In this document: positions 35,801-46,269 of the stretch, in pieces
Layout of the letters: every line of letters starts with the position of its first letter
Position numbering within the stretch: position 1 is the first letter of the stretch
Origin: Synchiropus splendidus
Taxonomy: Eukaryota; Chordata; Actinopteri; Syngnathiformes; Callionymidae
DNA length: 64,000 nt
NCBI RefSeq assembly: GCF_027744825.2
Contig: NC_071345.1
Location: 10,251,501 to 10,315,500 of the forward strand
Reading direction: 5' to 3'
Program-made: the position numbers and the translations under genes
Notes under the pieces: generated by a model
What the model was told of the DNA's origin: nothing
The model's database searches: none
Seen by the model: the letters and a program-made list of their open reading frames with translations, nothing else

Positions 35801-38014
35801 ATTGGCATCAATTGGAACATAAATGTAAATGTTCCCTGCGTAGCAAGACCAAGAGCTTCTGTTTCACTGAAGCCTTCCGCTGTGATTCCCAACACCGTAG
35901 GCAGCAGTCACGTAAAAGAAAGAGGGTGGTAGTGGATAGACATGTTAGTCCCCTCCCTTCCAGGCTCGTCCTTAATCCCACCCCTTGTCGAGCGGGAGTG
36001 GATGTATTTCACTCCTTCGGAAGTCCTGTGCGTCAACATACCAAAATCAAGTGGACGATAGTCTACATGGGACGCACCGGAGCCCGTCATCGGTTCCCAT
36101 AAACACGTGAGATTTGCAACGCAGCTATGTGGATGACGCATGTATTGAGACCCAAACAAGTGAAGTGACACAATATGAAGGATTTTGTGTTTATCTGAAT
36201 AATGTATAATACAGTAAATAACTGACACAACCTTTCGCCATTAAATGGGGAGGATTGGTGCACATGCACTGGTGCGTATTATTTATGTTTCAAAGTTAAG
36301 TTCAAACAATATTTTGAAATTTCTTTTACATTCTCAACTTATATCCTAACCTTCGATTGAGTCCAGGGTTAGGATCCAGACTCTGCTGTGGGATCGATGT
36401 TGGCTGTGGGTTGTTTTGTGAAACAAATCTTTTAATTCTGGTTTGAGAAAGCAAAGTTTGCTCCAGTTATTAGGCGTATTTGAGCACGGCTTCTTAGTTG
36501 AGCGTGTGCTTCTCAACTCTACAACGATTGTTTGCTATGCGTTGGAATGAAGAGTAGAAAACATTGTGTGAATGTTTCCAGTTAACAGCTCTTCTCCTTG
36601 TCCTTTGTGGCAGAAAGAAGAGACAGACATGGCTAAGGCGTGGTTGTTGTGGTTAGGGTTGCAAGTAGCAGATCAAATCTCTCCACTCTGAGCCCAGGTT
36701 TCAAAAATGTGACTGGCAATGCAGTGTGTTATGGGTGAAAGGTCAATCCAACTTGACTCTGCCCCATGGCAGGAGGGGGAAGGAACCTGGTCGGAGTAAA
36801 CTGCCAGCGATAGACCGAACTAACTTTGTTGATCTGGCTGCTCAAAGAAAGACATTTAAGATTCTCCACTATTTATCCTGCTCGCAGCACACGAGCTGTC
36901 ATATCCAAAACATTGACTCTCTGACTCATCAGCTCGACATCAATACAAGACAGCGACATGATCGAGATGGAGCTCATTGCTTCCAGCATGCACGCGCAGT
37001 AGAAGCAAAACAAAACCAAAAAAAAAAGACAGAAAGAACCACTCAAGATGTCTGCTGACGCAGAGCCAAGCGAGCGTCGAGCGTACAGAATGTGACAGCT
37101 TATGTCCGCTATCACTTACAACCACCACAGCCTGTTTCCTGTCTGGCTCGCATGGAACGTGAGCCACAACCCAGCCAGTGCACAGTTACACAATGGGCTG
37201 ATCTCTTGTAGCAGCAGGGGCGGAGTTATGAAGACCGCAATGATGCCACCAACAAGAGGGAAATTTGGGGGAGAGAGTTGAAGCAATTGTTTGAAGTGGA
37301 CTACTGCGAAAGAGTGTTCAGTCACAGAGCAACAAGACGCTCCACCATCTATAACCATCTCACCTCCCACATTATTACCCATAATCCCTTGCCATAATAA
37401 CCGGGTTGTCACTCAACCTATTAGGTGCGAGAGAAACGCCGTGGCCTCCCACTCCTTCTGGCTTCACAGTTAAACGCTACGTTTCCTCGCCGTCCCAGCC
37501 CCCCACCTCAGCCGACAGCCCAACAAAGACCATCTTTGTTTCCGCTCACGTTTCATCAACAGGGGGATTTGGGTGCTGTGGCAGGAGGAGATGAGACTTC
37601 AGCGGCGGGACACAAACAAGTGCGCCCTCTCCTCGTTGGTGCCAGCTAGAGATGTCAGCGGAGTGGCACAAAGAAAGCGGCGCTGTCTCTTTGTGTTAGA
37701 CACAGACAGACAGCCGCTTTTTTATTCTTTGACCAACTGAGTCTTGTGTTGACTCACAAATGTTGATTCATCCGTGCAGTACTCTTTCATCACGCCGTCT
37801 CTTGATACGCGTCTATTTATCTTTCTCTCACGGAGAGATGACTTACTTTATTTCAGCAATTTGCCCTCTCTGTCTCCTTCTGTCACTTCCAGAAACCCCA
37901 AAAAAAGACTTGTTTTTTTTTTTCTTTTAAAACAACAAAGCAACATTTCATCCACACAGCTTCACGAGTCTGAAGAAGCCAGGTAGGTTTGAAATGAGAT
38001 GTCTGAAATATGTA
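32853..38014. other. Long unique stretch with simple runs only
   Basis: About 5 kb without recognised repeat termini or exons. Simple sequence includes an A-rich tract at 33490-33512, (CA)n at about 33674-33686, T18 at 34273-34290, an A-run at about 34484-34494 and a T-run at about 37912-37923. The longest frame (135 codons, 33366-33773) crosses an A-tract and has no domain. Confidence 0.5.
34273..34290. repeat. Poly-T tract
   Basis: Eighteen consecutive thymines. Confidence 0.95.
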
Positions 38015-38090
38015 AAGTCTGACAGCCTCGCCGCGGCTGCATAAATATAAGAAGGTCATGGGTTCAGATCTCTATTTACAGATCCCATTT
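38010..38090 (+). repeat. tRNA-like fragment of a fish dispersed repeat
   Basis: GACAGCCTCGCCGCGGCTGC, ATAAATATAAGAAGGTCATG and GGTTCAGATCTCT follow the order of a common fish repeat: GTCGCCTCACAGC-AAGAAGGTCCTGGGTTCGATTCC. GGTTCAGATCT corresponds to a decayed RNA polymerase III B box. A different part of what I believe is the same family lies at 44745-44915. Confidence 0.4.
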
Positions 38091-38508
38091 TCTTAAACCT
38101 TCTATGTCAGAAACTTGCTATTCTATTTCAGATTGGTTGCTGTGATGGCCGCAGGTCATGGTGAACAACAAATCATGGACATGGAATCTGCCGCGGTGAG
38201 CAGAGCTTAAATTAACATTACAAAATAGCAAAAATGGTAAAAATACTATTCATGAAATTCTAAATGATGGAAAAATAAATTAATAAAAAATGGGAGTTTT
38301 GCAAGCAACAATTCAAGAAAAAAATGAATTCAGTTCGCACCAAATCTTGGTAGCAGAGACATAGTTTAATCGTGCTGAATTAAAATCATTTCCAAACGCA
38401 CATGCTTTGCGAATATTGCCGTTCCAGACTATATGCTGGACACTGAAGCTGAACAATGCTGCAGCTAATGTATGGATTTTTTATGGACAAACGTGCTCCT
38501 TCTCATCG

Positions 38509-38655
38509 CATCAGACCAACTGAAACCTTCAGTTCACTGGGTATATTCCTGGTCAGCATTCCCGACTGACTGGAGCATGGAGCTCCGGGATCACGGTGCC
38601 AGGAATACACTTGGCTGTCAATGAAACAAACACCTGGGATTTCATTGGTCTGATG
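38509..38655. repeat. Imperfect palindrome of 147 bp
   Basis: CATCAGACCAA (38509-38519) is perfectly complementary to TTGGTCTGATG (38645-38655). Inside, TATATTCCTGG (38542-38552) pairs with CCAGGAATACA (38599-38609), and a GGAGCATGGAGCTCC hairpin sits at the apex. It is either a decayed MITE or a structured segment. No relative was noticed elsewhere in the window. Confidence 0.5.
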
Positions 38656-39140
38656 TGACAAGTCAAATTATCTTAGTGTTCAAAACATCGGCAACTTTGT
38701 TTTCAGCATCAGTCATGATTCTGGACTCCGTTTTCGGAAGTTCTCTTACATATCCGTGCATATTTCTAAGCCGGTACAGAGAAGTCACCAACCTTTCTAC
38801 GACCTTCGCAGCTGGAATTTGAAGGGTTATTTGAATATGTGGCGAAAATATAATTGCAATTGAAAAGTGTCCTTTTGATATATCAACTGATTTTCCCTGT
38901 CTTGTTTTTTGTTTTGTCACTCTGCTTTCGGTCTCGTCCCCCTATTCCAAGAGCTTTGAGGAGGCCGGACGTGCTGCAGGGAATCCTACACAGAAGCGAT
39001 ACATCAGATGGATAGTTGAAGAGACTAAAGGAGCGTGGAGGCTAGAAACCCCTAGTTTGTTACCTCCGTTTTCCTTTCCTCTTTTGTTCTCTCCTTCAGC
39101 TCATTGTATAACAATTATTGCCACAAGAAGCCACCTTTTC

Positions 39141-39465
39141 CAATTTGAACGAATTTGGTATATTACTGAATCAAATGATGGACCCATACATACATTTAAA
39201 CAACACAATATTGTTTATTTTGCATCAGTTTGACAATAGTACAATAAATCACAATGGTGGTTTTTATATTACCTTATTTAAACTAAAGCTCTTCTAATGT
39301 CTTGAAAATATTTGTATAAGAATTTCAATTACATTCAGAGTAGTGGAAACCCTGGCCATTGTGCGGTGAAAAACATCCCTGAACAAAAGCAAACAGATGC
39401 TTTTGTTTGCTTTTGTTCAGGGATTCCTCCATGTTTGTTGTTGTTGTTATCATCCTAGCTGCCAC

Positions 39466-39468
<3 letters not shown>
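39141..39468 (-). repeat. Dispersed repeat copy B, inverted relative of 10835-11190
   Basis: Read on the minus strand it follows copy A from CACGTGGCAGCTAGG to CCAAATTCGTTCAAATTG with substitutions and small indels. The hairpin is retained: CCCTGAACAAAAGCAAAC at 39377-39394 pairs with 39405-39422. The short frame before it reads MEESLNKSKQ. At its plus-strand right end, the homology stops inside CACGTG exactly where the (TA)39 tract begins. Confidence 0.75.
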
Positions 39469-39549
<81 letters not shown>

Positions 39550-39573
39550 GCACGCAGGCACGCACGCACGCAG
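39469..39573. repeat. (TA)39 microsatellite followed by (ACGC)n
   Basis: Thirty-nine perfect TA units (39469-39546) pass into CACGCACGCAGGCACGCACG. The short frames made of alternating Y-I here are microsatellite products. A perfect tract this long is probably highly variable between individuals and may be mis-sized in an assembly. Confidence 0.95.
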
Positions 39574-39747
39574 TATATACGCTAGCTACACCTGTCCAGC
39601 AGCAGTCAATGAACCATATGGTCTGGGTGAACTTTGCTTCCTCTTGCTCGCCCCACTCATCATGACCTAACATGACCTGTGTGTCTCAACAAGTAAAAAG
39701 GCCAGGACGCCAGCCCAGACTGGTAATGAGCACTGAACATCATAAAC

Positions 39748-39913
39748 CAGGGGTCTCACACCGGTCCTCAAAGTCCCGTAGTGGGTGCAGGTTTTCGTTC
39801 CTGCCACTCACCTTTTCACCAGTCAGGTGGATGAAAACGGTCTTCGTTGGTGAAACTGAGTTTGTTTGCACTCACTGTGTCCCTTTTGCGAACCAGTTTG
39901 AGAGCCCCGTCTG
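39748..39913. mobile_element. Short hAT-type MITE (CAGGGGTCTCA family), about 166 bp
   Basis: The left end CAGGGGTCTCACACCGGTCC, followed by GTAGTGGGTGCAGGTTTTCG, is the start of a common fish element (CAGGGGTCTCAAACTCCGGTCC). The right end CCAGTTTGAGAGCCCCGTCTG is its inverted counterpart. The 8 bp flanks do not match, so the target duplication has decayed or the ends are misplaced by a few bases. Confidence 0.6.
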
Positions 39914-40258
39914 AAACAGCCTCAGCGTCCCTGCTTGTTTTCCATTATCGCCAGTAAATGTGGCATTAAATCCGAGTTGGTACAAGAATATGTTTGAGAA
40001 AAGCAATAGAGAACCATCATCTCTTACCACAAGGTAATGCCGGTTAGAGCCAGTTTCAGCTTCAGAGTCGACAGTCAAATATTTTGACTCAATATTTACA
40101 GCAGCCGTCCGTCACGAGCTGGAGTTGACTAATTAAAAAGATCAGTGAGGATATTTTGAAGCAGCGAACTCCCTGTGGGGTTCTAGTTTTCTACCATAAA
40201 CAAAGGGGGTGGTGCATCTGTGTGGATGTGTGTGTGTGTCTTGTCTTGTATAGCTATA

Positions 40259-40340
40259 CTTGTGGGGACTACTTCTTGGAAACACACCTCTTTATGGGCT
40301 TTTTGTGGGGACATTTTGCCGGTTCCCACAAGGTTAAGCC
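40259..40340. repeat. Interspersed repeat fragment with GTGGGGAC words
   Basis: CTTGTGGGGACTACTTCTTG and TTGTGGGGACATTTTGCC with GGTTCCCACAAGG form a short inverted repeat. It matches a fish repeat pattern of CTTGTGGGGAC...GGTCCCCACAAGG. A preceding (GT)n stretch lies at about 40225-40238. The class is not assigned. Confidence 0.4.
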
Positions 40341-41204
40341 TTAATTTGAGGGTTAAAACTGAACCCCGCAGCGGACTAAGCAGTGCTTCATCGACGATGT
40401 ATGTATGCATGTATTCCCTTTTCAAATTCCGTCGCGGTTTATTCTCTGTGTGAAGTGGAGAAAGCCAACAGTCAGCCCTCCTGCAGCAGCTGTCCCTCAA
40501 AGCTGCCGGTTAATAAAGTTAACCGTTTCCCCTCCGGCTGCCTTCAGGCTACACCAGCGCTGGCTGCAGCAGGTATTTGGAGTTTAAACATTCGCTGCTA
40601 CCATGTGTTGCATCTTTGGGACTTATGTGAAACTTGTGCGCAGGCACAGGCGAAGCCTTTGTGCTCATGCAAATTATAACAGCAGACTCTTTTCTCGGAG
40701 AAAGTGAGCATGGGAGAGGCGCGAGTACTTCATCTACCCATTGGCCCACAGCAGAAAGTGCAATACTGTTACTCTTTTATTGATGAGAAATATTCAAAGA
40801 ATGTAATGTAATAACATGATAATAAATTAAAAAATGGAGAGAAAACAGAAATATCCTTCTCAAAAGTTACACGACAAAATATCGTCATAACTGCCAAAAA
40901 TATGAAGCAATACAAAAAAAAAACAGAAAAAAAGTCAGCATAAAATAATAAATTCTGAATAAATATACCAATAATACATTTTGGTCTCAATAGAAAATAC
41001 AGCACAAAACACAGCGTGACGTACACATGAACACGAATCTTGCAAATGAACTCCCTCCTGAAGGCAACTGAGGAATTTGCCACCTATGTTGAGATGCTGA
41101 GCCGAGGACGATTCGGTAGTTTAATTTCACAAATTTTTCATTCAATATTCCTGTACTGCATGAGATTTGGTGAAGGCGAATGAAGGTTATTCTTTTTTCC
41201 TCTG

Positions 41205-41340
41205 GCTAGGAGGTGGTGCTCTCCACAGCGTTGGTTTGTCTGCTCATCTGTCTTCAAAATAACTTGAAAAGTTATGGACAGATTTGGAGGAAATATGTGC
41301 AATGGGACAAAGGATTACAGTTTGGAAGTGATCTGGATCT
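41205..41340. repeat. Interspersed repeat fragment (AAAAGTTATGGACAGATTT)
   Basis: GGAGGTGGTGCTCTCCACAG, AACTTGAAAAGTTATGGACA, GATTTGGAGGAAAT and AATGGGACAAAGGATTACAG...GTGATCTGGAT follow a dispersed fish sequence I recognise by its ACTCAAAAAGTTATGGACGG and GGTGATCCGGA words. The parent element is not assigned. Confidence 0.4.
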
Positions 41341-41389
41341 CAGTCTTGAACCACGACCTATTTCTTTACAGATTTTTAACAGTGCTCTG

Positions 41390-41875
41390 CTTTTATTTTG
41401 GTTTTTATTTTGTACCCGCACTTCCGCTCTCCTCTCCTCAGTTTTTTTTTTAGCTCCATCTTTGGCACACAGCTGGAACTAATCCTGAGTCGCCTGCTGG
41501 AGGCGGCAGCCATTATATTCCACCTGGTTCCAGTTCCGTGTGCCAGACCACTGAGTTTCCAGCCTGGTTAAATTCATCATTGTTCTCTTGTTGCTAGTTG
41601 GACACTGTTTTGCTTTTGTATTTTTGCTTGGTGCCTGAGCTCTTTGGTTGTGATTTTTCCACTGTGTGCTTTTGATCCCCTTGGTCGCTTGTTTGTTTTC
41701 TCCAGAGTTTTGCGGACATTTTTTTTAGACAATAGAGACATTTGGACATCTGATATTCGACTATTACTGGACTCTTGTGAATCATTGTATTAAATCACTG
41801 AACTGTCACTGCTTTGTTGTTCCCTCGACATTTTGCTTTTGGGTTCCAACCTGCTCAGTAAACCATCACAGGGAG
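41390..41875 (+). mobile_element. Possible decayed LTR of a Ty3/gypsy-like element
   Basis: A T-rich, pyrimidine-skewed stretch with CACACAGCTGGAACTAATCC, CACCTGGTTCCAGTTCC, repeated GCTTTTG words and the closing GCTTTTGGGTTCCAACCTG, TCAGTAAACCATCACA. This texture is typical of fish LTRs, which often close with TGGGTCCAAC...CA. No partner LTR, primer-binding site or polyprotein is visible. The call is tentative. Confidence 0.3.
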
Positions 41876-43189
41876 ACCATTTTCAGAATTTGATCCAGAT
41901 TGGATTTCATGCATCATATAAAAGTTGCTCCAAAGTACGACTTCGCAAAAGTGGAGAGACTTATTCTGTGGTATGATGAAATCTGACTTCCAATGCGACA
42001 CAGGAACCTAGAGTAAGTTGAGCTCCCACTCATGCTTATATGGCATTTTCTACTTGCACATCACTGTCATTGCTGACGGACAGGGCCCTGCGTGTGGCCC
42101 CCACGTGGAGAAATTGCCACTAAAAGGTGCACCAACACAAACTACACATAGCAATTCCATCTTTATGTTAAAATGTGAGGCAACTTAAACTTCAAGTCAA
42201 GTCAGAGCCCACAGGAAACTCGGCCACCGATTCCTGCAGCCATTCCAGTCAGCAAACAGCACACCAGAGTGGAGAGTGTAAACAACACAACGGACGTTAT
42301 GAATTGTGTTATGACGACATCTTTTTGCCGAGTCACTCTTCATGAGGCTGCAGCGAGACACACGGGAAATCACGTTTGCTCACATTCAGTTCCCAGGGAG
42401 GTGGGAATGCTAAAAATGCTTCTAAGGCTTCGCGAGCTGCCTCCTGAACAAGAAACTCCGGGTCCAAAATCAAACGCGCACAAAGCAAAAGCCGACACAT
42501 CACATTTTCCCCTTCTGTGTATTTCTGGCTATAATCTACAGGAGACCCCTGGGGTGAGACTCTGTTCGGCATGGAGGCAAACAAGAGCCTGTCAGTGCTA
42601 GCTTTGTGTGCTCAGCGCCGGGGAGCCGTGCAACACGCCGCGGAGGAAAGATTGGCGAAAAACACAACAACTAATCCTTGTTCCAGCATTTTACCTTTAG
42701 CCTGGCCCACAAATGCGTACAGCATTTACAGCCTGGATTTTCCACTCTCGCGCTGCATCCACTGCTCACAAATACTACACACAGCAATGGCTTTATCATT
42801 CACCTGAGAGACGCAATTGCTGCCCATTTTAGAGCAAAGCGTAAAAGACTAGGAGCTGCATCTTAATGTCAATAACAAGCCTGTGTGAGCTCATAAGTGT
42901 CTCAGTCTACAAAGATCAACACTTGAGTCACCAGAATTGATGACAGGCCTCAGTCTCACAGGGCAGGAAGAGTGTTTAAAACAAGTGAGGAACTCATCAA
43001 CTCACCGCGAGCTTGATTCATGATCAACCCCTCACTGTGTTAACAAGGGCACCAAACTGTCTCCGTCCATCACGTCCCATGAGGATGTGGCGGTGTTGAA
43101 AGAGTGACATGGTCATTGAACAGTTGCATTTTGGGAGCTGCTCAATGCTACAGCGGTACAGGAACAGTATTATTACTGCGCTTGGAAAA
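41876..43189. other. Unique non-coding sequence, nothing recognised
   Basis: There are no repeats. A 110-codon frame (42269-42601) and overlapping frames near 42571-42866 lack domain signatures. Confidence 0.5.
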
Positions 43190-44035
43190 TTGATAGAAGA
43201 TTAGCCATTTGTTATGTCAAGAAAAGGAAAATGGGCAGAAAATGCCCTGCTGGCTTTGTGGGTATGTGGCAGAGGATTATCACAGTAAAGAAAATTAATG
43301 TAGTGAGTGTACATGACAGATGGTTTGGGCAAGAAAATGCCCAGCTGCCTTTGTGTGTACATGAACGAGAGAAGTTTGTCAACGTGAAGAAGTTATACAA
43401 CAAATGTTTTGACTACATCTGGTAACGGCAGACCACAGTTTGCCTTCTTGAAGGTATCCATTGAGCAAGAAAATGCCCTCCTGGCTTGATGTGAACGTGA
43501 GAGAGGTTTATCAGAGTAAAGATTAAAAAATGGGGGCAGCCATCAATGCTGACAATTTGCTTTGTGAAGTCAACCATTGAGTAACAAAATGCCCTGCTGG
43601 CTTTGTGTGTAAGTGAGAGAGCATGAGCTCCTCTGAAATTTAAATCAAGAAAAAAATTGAGAGAAATCTCTTCTGCGTCTTCTGCGTGAAGCGATCAGTT
43701 GAGTAGCAAGAAAATGCCTTTCTGGCCTGTGTGTATTTGAGAGAGAAGAGTTAACAAATATAACAATAATGATAAGGAGAAGAAAGAAAGAAAATAACTT
43801 CTAGTCATGTCCGAGTTTCCCTGATAAAGTTACCCTTTGAGTATGAAAATGCCCTCCTGGCTTAAGTGAACATCCAAGCGAAAGAGAATATAAGACAGCG
43901 TAAAAAAATAAAGAAAAAAAAATGTTGAACACACTTGCTGTCATGACAACAGTTTTGCAATGCGAAGCTACCCACTGAGCCAGAAAATGCCCTCCTGGCT
44001 TTGAGTGTGTGAGCACGAGAGAAGTTCTCATATTA
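43190..44035. repeat. Seven-unit diverged tandem array with a shared core
   Basis: Seven units carry the core GAAAATGCCCTCCTGGC-TTTGTG, starting at 43238, 43333, 43469, 43585, 43710, 43845 and 43983, so the spacing is 95, 136, 116, 125, 135 and 138 bases. Homology reaches beyond the core. Upstream most units have TTGTGAAG, then (A/C)CCATTGAGTA; downstream TGTAAGTGAGAGAG and AGTTTATCA. Units are much diverged outside the core, with indels and A-rich joints. In the reverse direction the core reads (T/S)KP(G/A)GHF in several units, but frames are not shared between units, so this is not evidence of coding. It looks like an old minisatellite whose core has decayed more slowly than its flanks. Confidence 0.85.
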
Positions 44036-44744
44036 GGTTTTTACTATAACCTGACAGTGGGAGGGGAAATGTAGGTGTAAATCATGGAAAAAGTATGGGG
44101 CAGGCTCGTGCTGTTAAAAATGGAGCGACCTTGTCTGTAGGCTTTACTAGCCTACAGACAGACTCAAGGAGAATTGACTTACAAGTTGCCTGAAGCAAGT
44201 AAAGCAGAATGTTTGTCCACAAAGCCACATGACTCATAAATCTCAATTGTTTTCTTGTGTTCTCCAATAAAATAAGACAGATCTCACAGAAGGCCAACGG
44301 CAAGTGACTGCAGAGTGCTGACAGGGCATTTTCCCAACACCGTTCACATGGCTGCATCAATAACACGCTACAGGAAATTCTGATGTACGAGTTTGTGTCT
44401 GCGCGGACGAGTGCGAGATGACCCCTGACCCTGATACGCCTGACTGAGCGGTGGATGACGGACAGCTCAGCTGACACTGGTGATGTTGATCTCGGAGGAA
44501 GCAAGACAATCTCTGCTCGGTGCACTTCCTGCTTCCTGCTTCAGACATCCGATCTAAAGAGACAACACGCATTGTGTCCGCTTGTTTAGCTGGTGTTTAG
44601 TTGCTGCGAAGCGGGTTCACTGACGTCACGTGGGTCGATGGGAAGGAACAGTTTTTCCTCAGTTGTTTCTGTAGCAGAAGTCAGTCAGTACTTCAGTATC
44701 TTCAGTTGACAAGCGCCTAGTCCTGTTCAGAGTAGTGGCGAGAC
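44036..44744. other. Unique non-coding sequence, nothing recognised
   Basis: A 147-codon minus-strand frame (44082-44525) shows no domain. There is no repeat structure. Confidence 0.5.
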
Positions 44745-44915
44745 GCAGGAATACACCCTGAACAGGGCGCAGTCCATCGCACACACACATTCACACACAC
44801 GCACACCTTATCGAGTGTCCGATTAACCTCGTGAGCATGTGTGTTTGGGCTGTGAGAGGAAACCGGAGTACCTGGAGAAAACCCACTCAGGCACAGGGAG
44901 AACATGCACACATCA
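44745..44915 (+). repeat. Fish dispersed repeat (GGAGAAAACCCAC...GGGAGAACATGC)
   Basis: GGGCGCAGTCCATCGCACAC, GAGTGTCCGATTAACCTC, GGGCTGTGAGAGGAAACCGG and GGAGAAAACCCACTCAGGCA, then GGGAGAACATGCA, follow in order a very common fish interspersed repeat. A CA-rich stretch (44780-44806) lies inside. The tRNA-like end of the same family seems to be present separately at 38010-38090. Confidence 0.65.
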
Positions 44916-45084
44916 AATATATAACCCTAGATATATGGAATTACGCAGCAACGAAAAAAATGTAAAATAAAAATCTTTTTTTTTTTGTTTTAAATCAATC
45001 GAAAGTTCAATAGAAACTTTTGAATGATCATGTATACAAAAAATCTTAGGCTTGTTGACATTTATTTCACTATTGTTTGATCGT

Positions 45085-45142
45085 CGTTAATATATATATA
45101 TATATTTGTATATATACTGTATATATTTTATATATTTTTTTT
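45085..45142. repeat. AT-rich (TA)n and T-run region
   Basis: ATATATATATATATATTTGT, TATATATACTGTATATAT and a T9-10 run form low-complexity sequence. Confidence 0.9.
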
Positions 45143-45399
45143 TTACATACATCTTGATTTTGTCACAGTATTTCAAATATGGAAACATTATCCATATTTG
45201 TATTTAATCTTTTTTAACAACAATTTTTTTCTAAATATTCTAAATATTTGATGACATCTCGCAACAGTGTGAGTATATAATGTGGCGCCATTGAAAGATT
45301 AGATTAGAATAGATGTCCTTGGGAGAGTCATACTTTAAATCCGAATTCTAGTGGTTAATAGTAGTAGTTTTGGTTGTGATAACAGCCGTACTGGCTGTT

Positions 45400-45569
45400 T
45401 GGTGTGGCGTCCTCATTTCCGTAGGTCAGAAAGTGGCACTCTCAGTTTGAAAATGACGCGTTGTTTCATTGAAATATTTAACTCTCACACTCTCACAGCA
45501 GCAAGCGCCACCTAGAGGGCTCTGAAAATGAGGACACTGTTTCATGAAGCCTCACCAGCCCATCACTAG
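45400..45569. mobile_element. Palindromic MITE, copy 2 (GTGATGGGTCGAT family)
   Basis: The right half reads GCGCCACCTAGAGGGCTCTG, AAAATGAGGACACTGTTTCATGAAGCCTCACC and AGCCCATCACTAG, the inverted form of the family's left end. The left half is decayed but still shows CCTCATTTCC and TGGCACT, mirroring GAAATGAGG and AG-GCCA. It shares the GTTTCATGAA and (A/G)GCGCCA words with the copies at 12189 and 63313. Confidence 0.55.
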
Positions 45570-45859
45570 CTCAAGCAGCTTTAGTTTTGAGTTTAGTATC
45601 TGACTTCAGCAACTTTAATTCATCTTTTTTTTCGTAGGAAACCAATACCCAATATGGCTATGGAGGATAATAGCTTTAGAGTTGTGGACTGTTGGTTTGA
45701 TCAGAGGTTTCACGCAAGACATTATCTTGAAATCACTGTAGTTTTAAAACAGTGGATTACTGTAAGTCGCCCAGGATTCCACCTGTTACCTGCGACTCAG
45801 AGCTTCAGCTGCTGCCTTCTGAGCGATGTCTCCATCAGATTATATAGCTGAGTCAGTCA

Positions 45860-46260
45860 TATCTAATGGTGGTAACGCGATTAAATCCGATCTAAGATTA
45901 CGCACAGCAGGGTGCCAATCTGCCCCGGACACACTGGTAATTACCAATGCAGAGTTTGGCCTAAGTTGGCGTGTAAACACGGGCGCGTCCCTGCGGAGAG
46001 GACGGTTCTTCACCACACCAGAGGAGAATATGTGTTAAAGCAGTGAGGCGTTCATCAGCACGAGTCGGCGCGCCTGCAGGAAGAAAGCAGCCGGCGCAGG
46101 CTAAAAACGTACACCGCGCCAGAGACAACCTCCTGCAACCACAGTGAGCGACGGATTTCAAAGGTGTTAAAGAGCAATTAGGAGGCTCACTATTTATGCT
46201 AATATGTGTCAATGGTGCGCCGTGGCTACCCCGAGGCAACGGGACGCTAACTTCCATATT
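45860..46260. promoter_or_regulatory. Candidate developmental enhancer
   Basis: This unique sequence has several well-formed motifs. There is a 12 bp palindromic homeodomain site TGGTAATTACCA (45935-45946) and a forkhead site GTAAACA (45973-45979). A TCF/LEF site TTTCAAAGG (46156-46164) overlaps a T-box half-site AGGTGTTA (46162-46169). CAATTAGG (46175-46182) and an octamer-like ATGCTAAT (46196-46203) follow. The middle is GC-rich with GGCGCGCC at about 46068-46075. The clustering is suggestive, but each motif is short and no conservation data were available. Confidence 0.3.
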
Positions 46261-46269
46261 TAAATGTTA

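Noticed and set aside
43238..43260. Array core as a CTCF site
   Set aside because: CCAGGAGGGC superficially resembles the CTCF core, but alignment to the CCASYAGRKGGC consensus fails at several positions.
43583..43615. Possible exon ending at GTAAGT in unit 4 of the array
   Set aside because: The splice-donor-like GTAAGT occurs in only one of seven units, and no consistent acceptor lies upstream.
43238..44005. Reverse-strand peptide (T/S)KP(G/A)GHF repeated in the seven-unit array
   Set aside because: It reflects shared nucleotide sequence. The units are out of frame with each other and separated by stops, so a repeat protein is not supported.
43190..44035. Array as a CRISPR array
   Set aside because: The spacing is irregular, the units are diverged, homology extends into the spacers, and the sequence is from a vertebrate.
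44082..44525. 147-codon minus-strand frame
   Set aside because: No domain, no repeat relation and no supporting context. Treated as chance.
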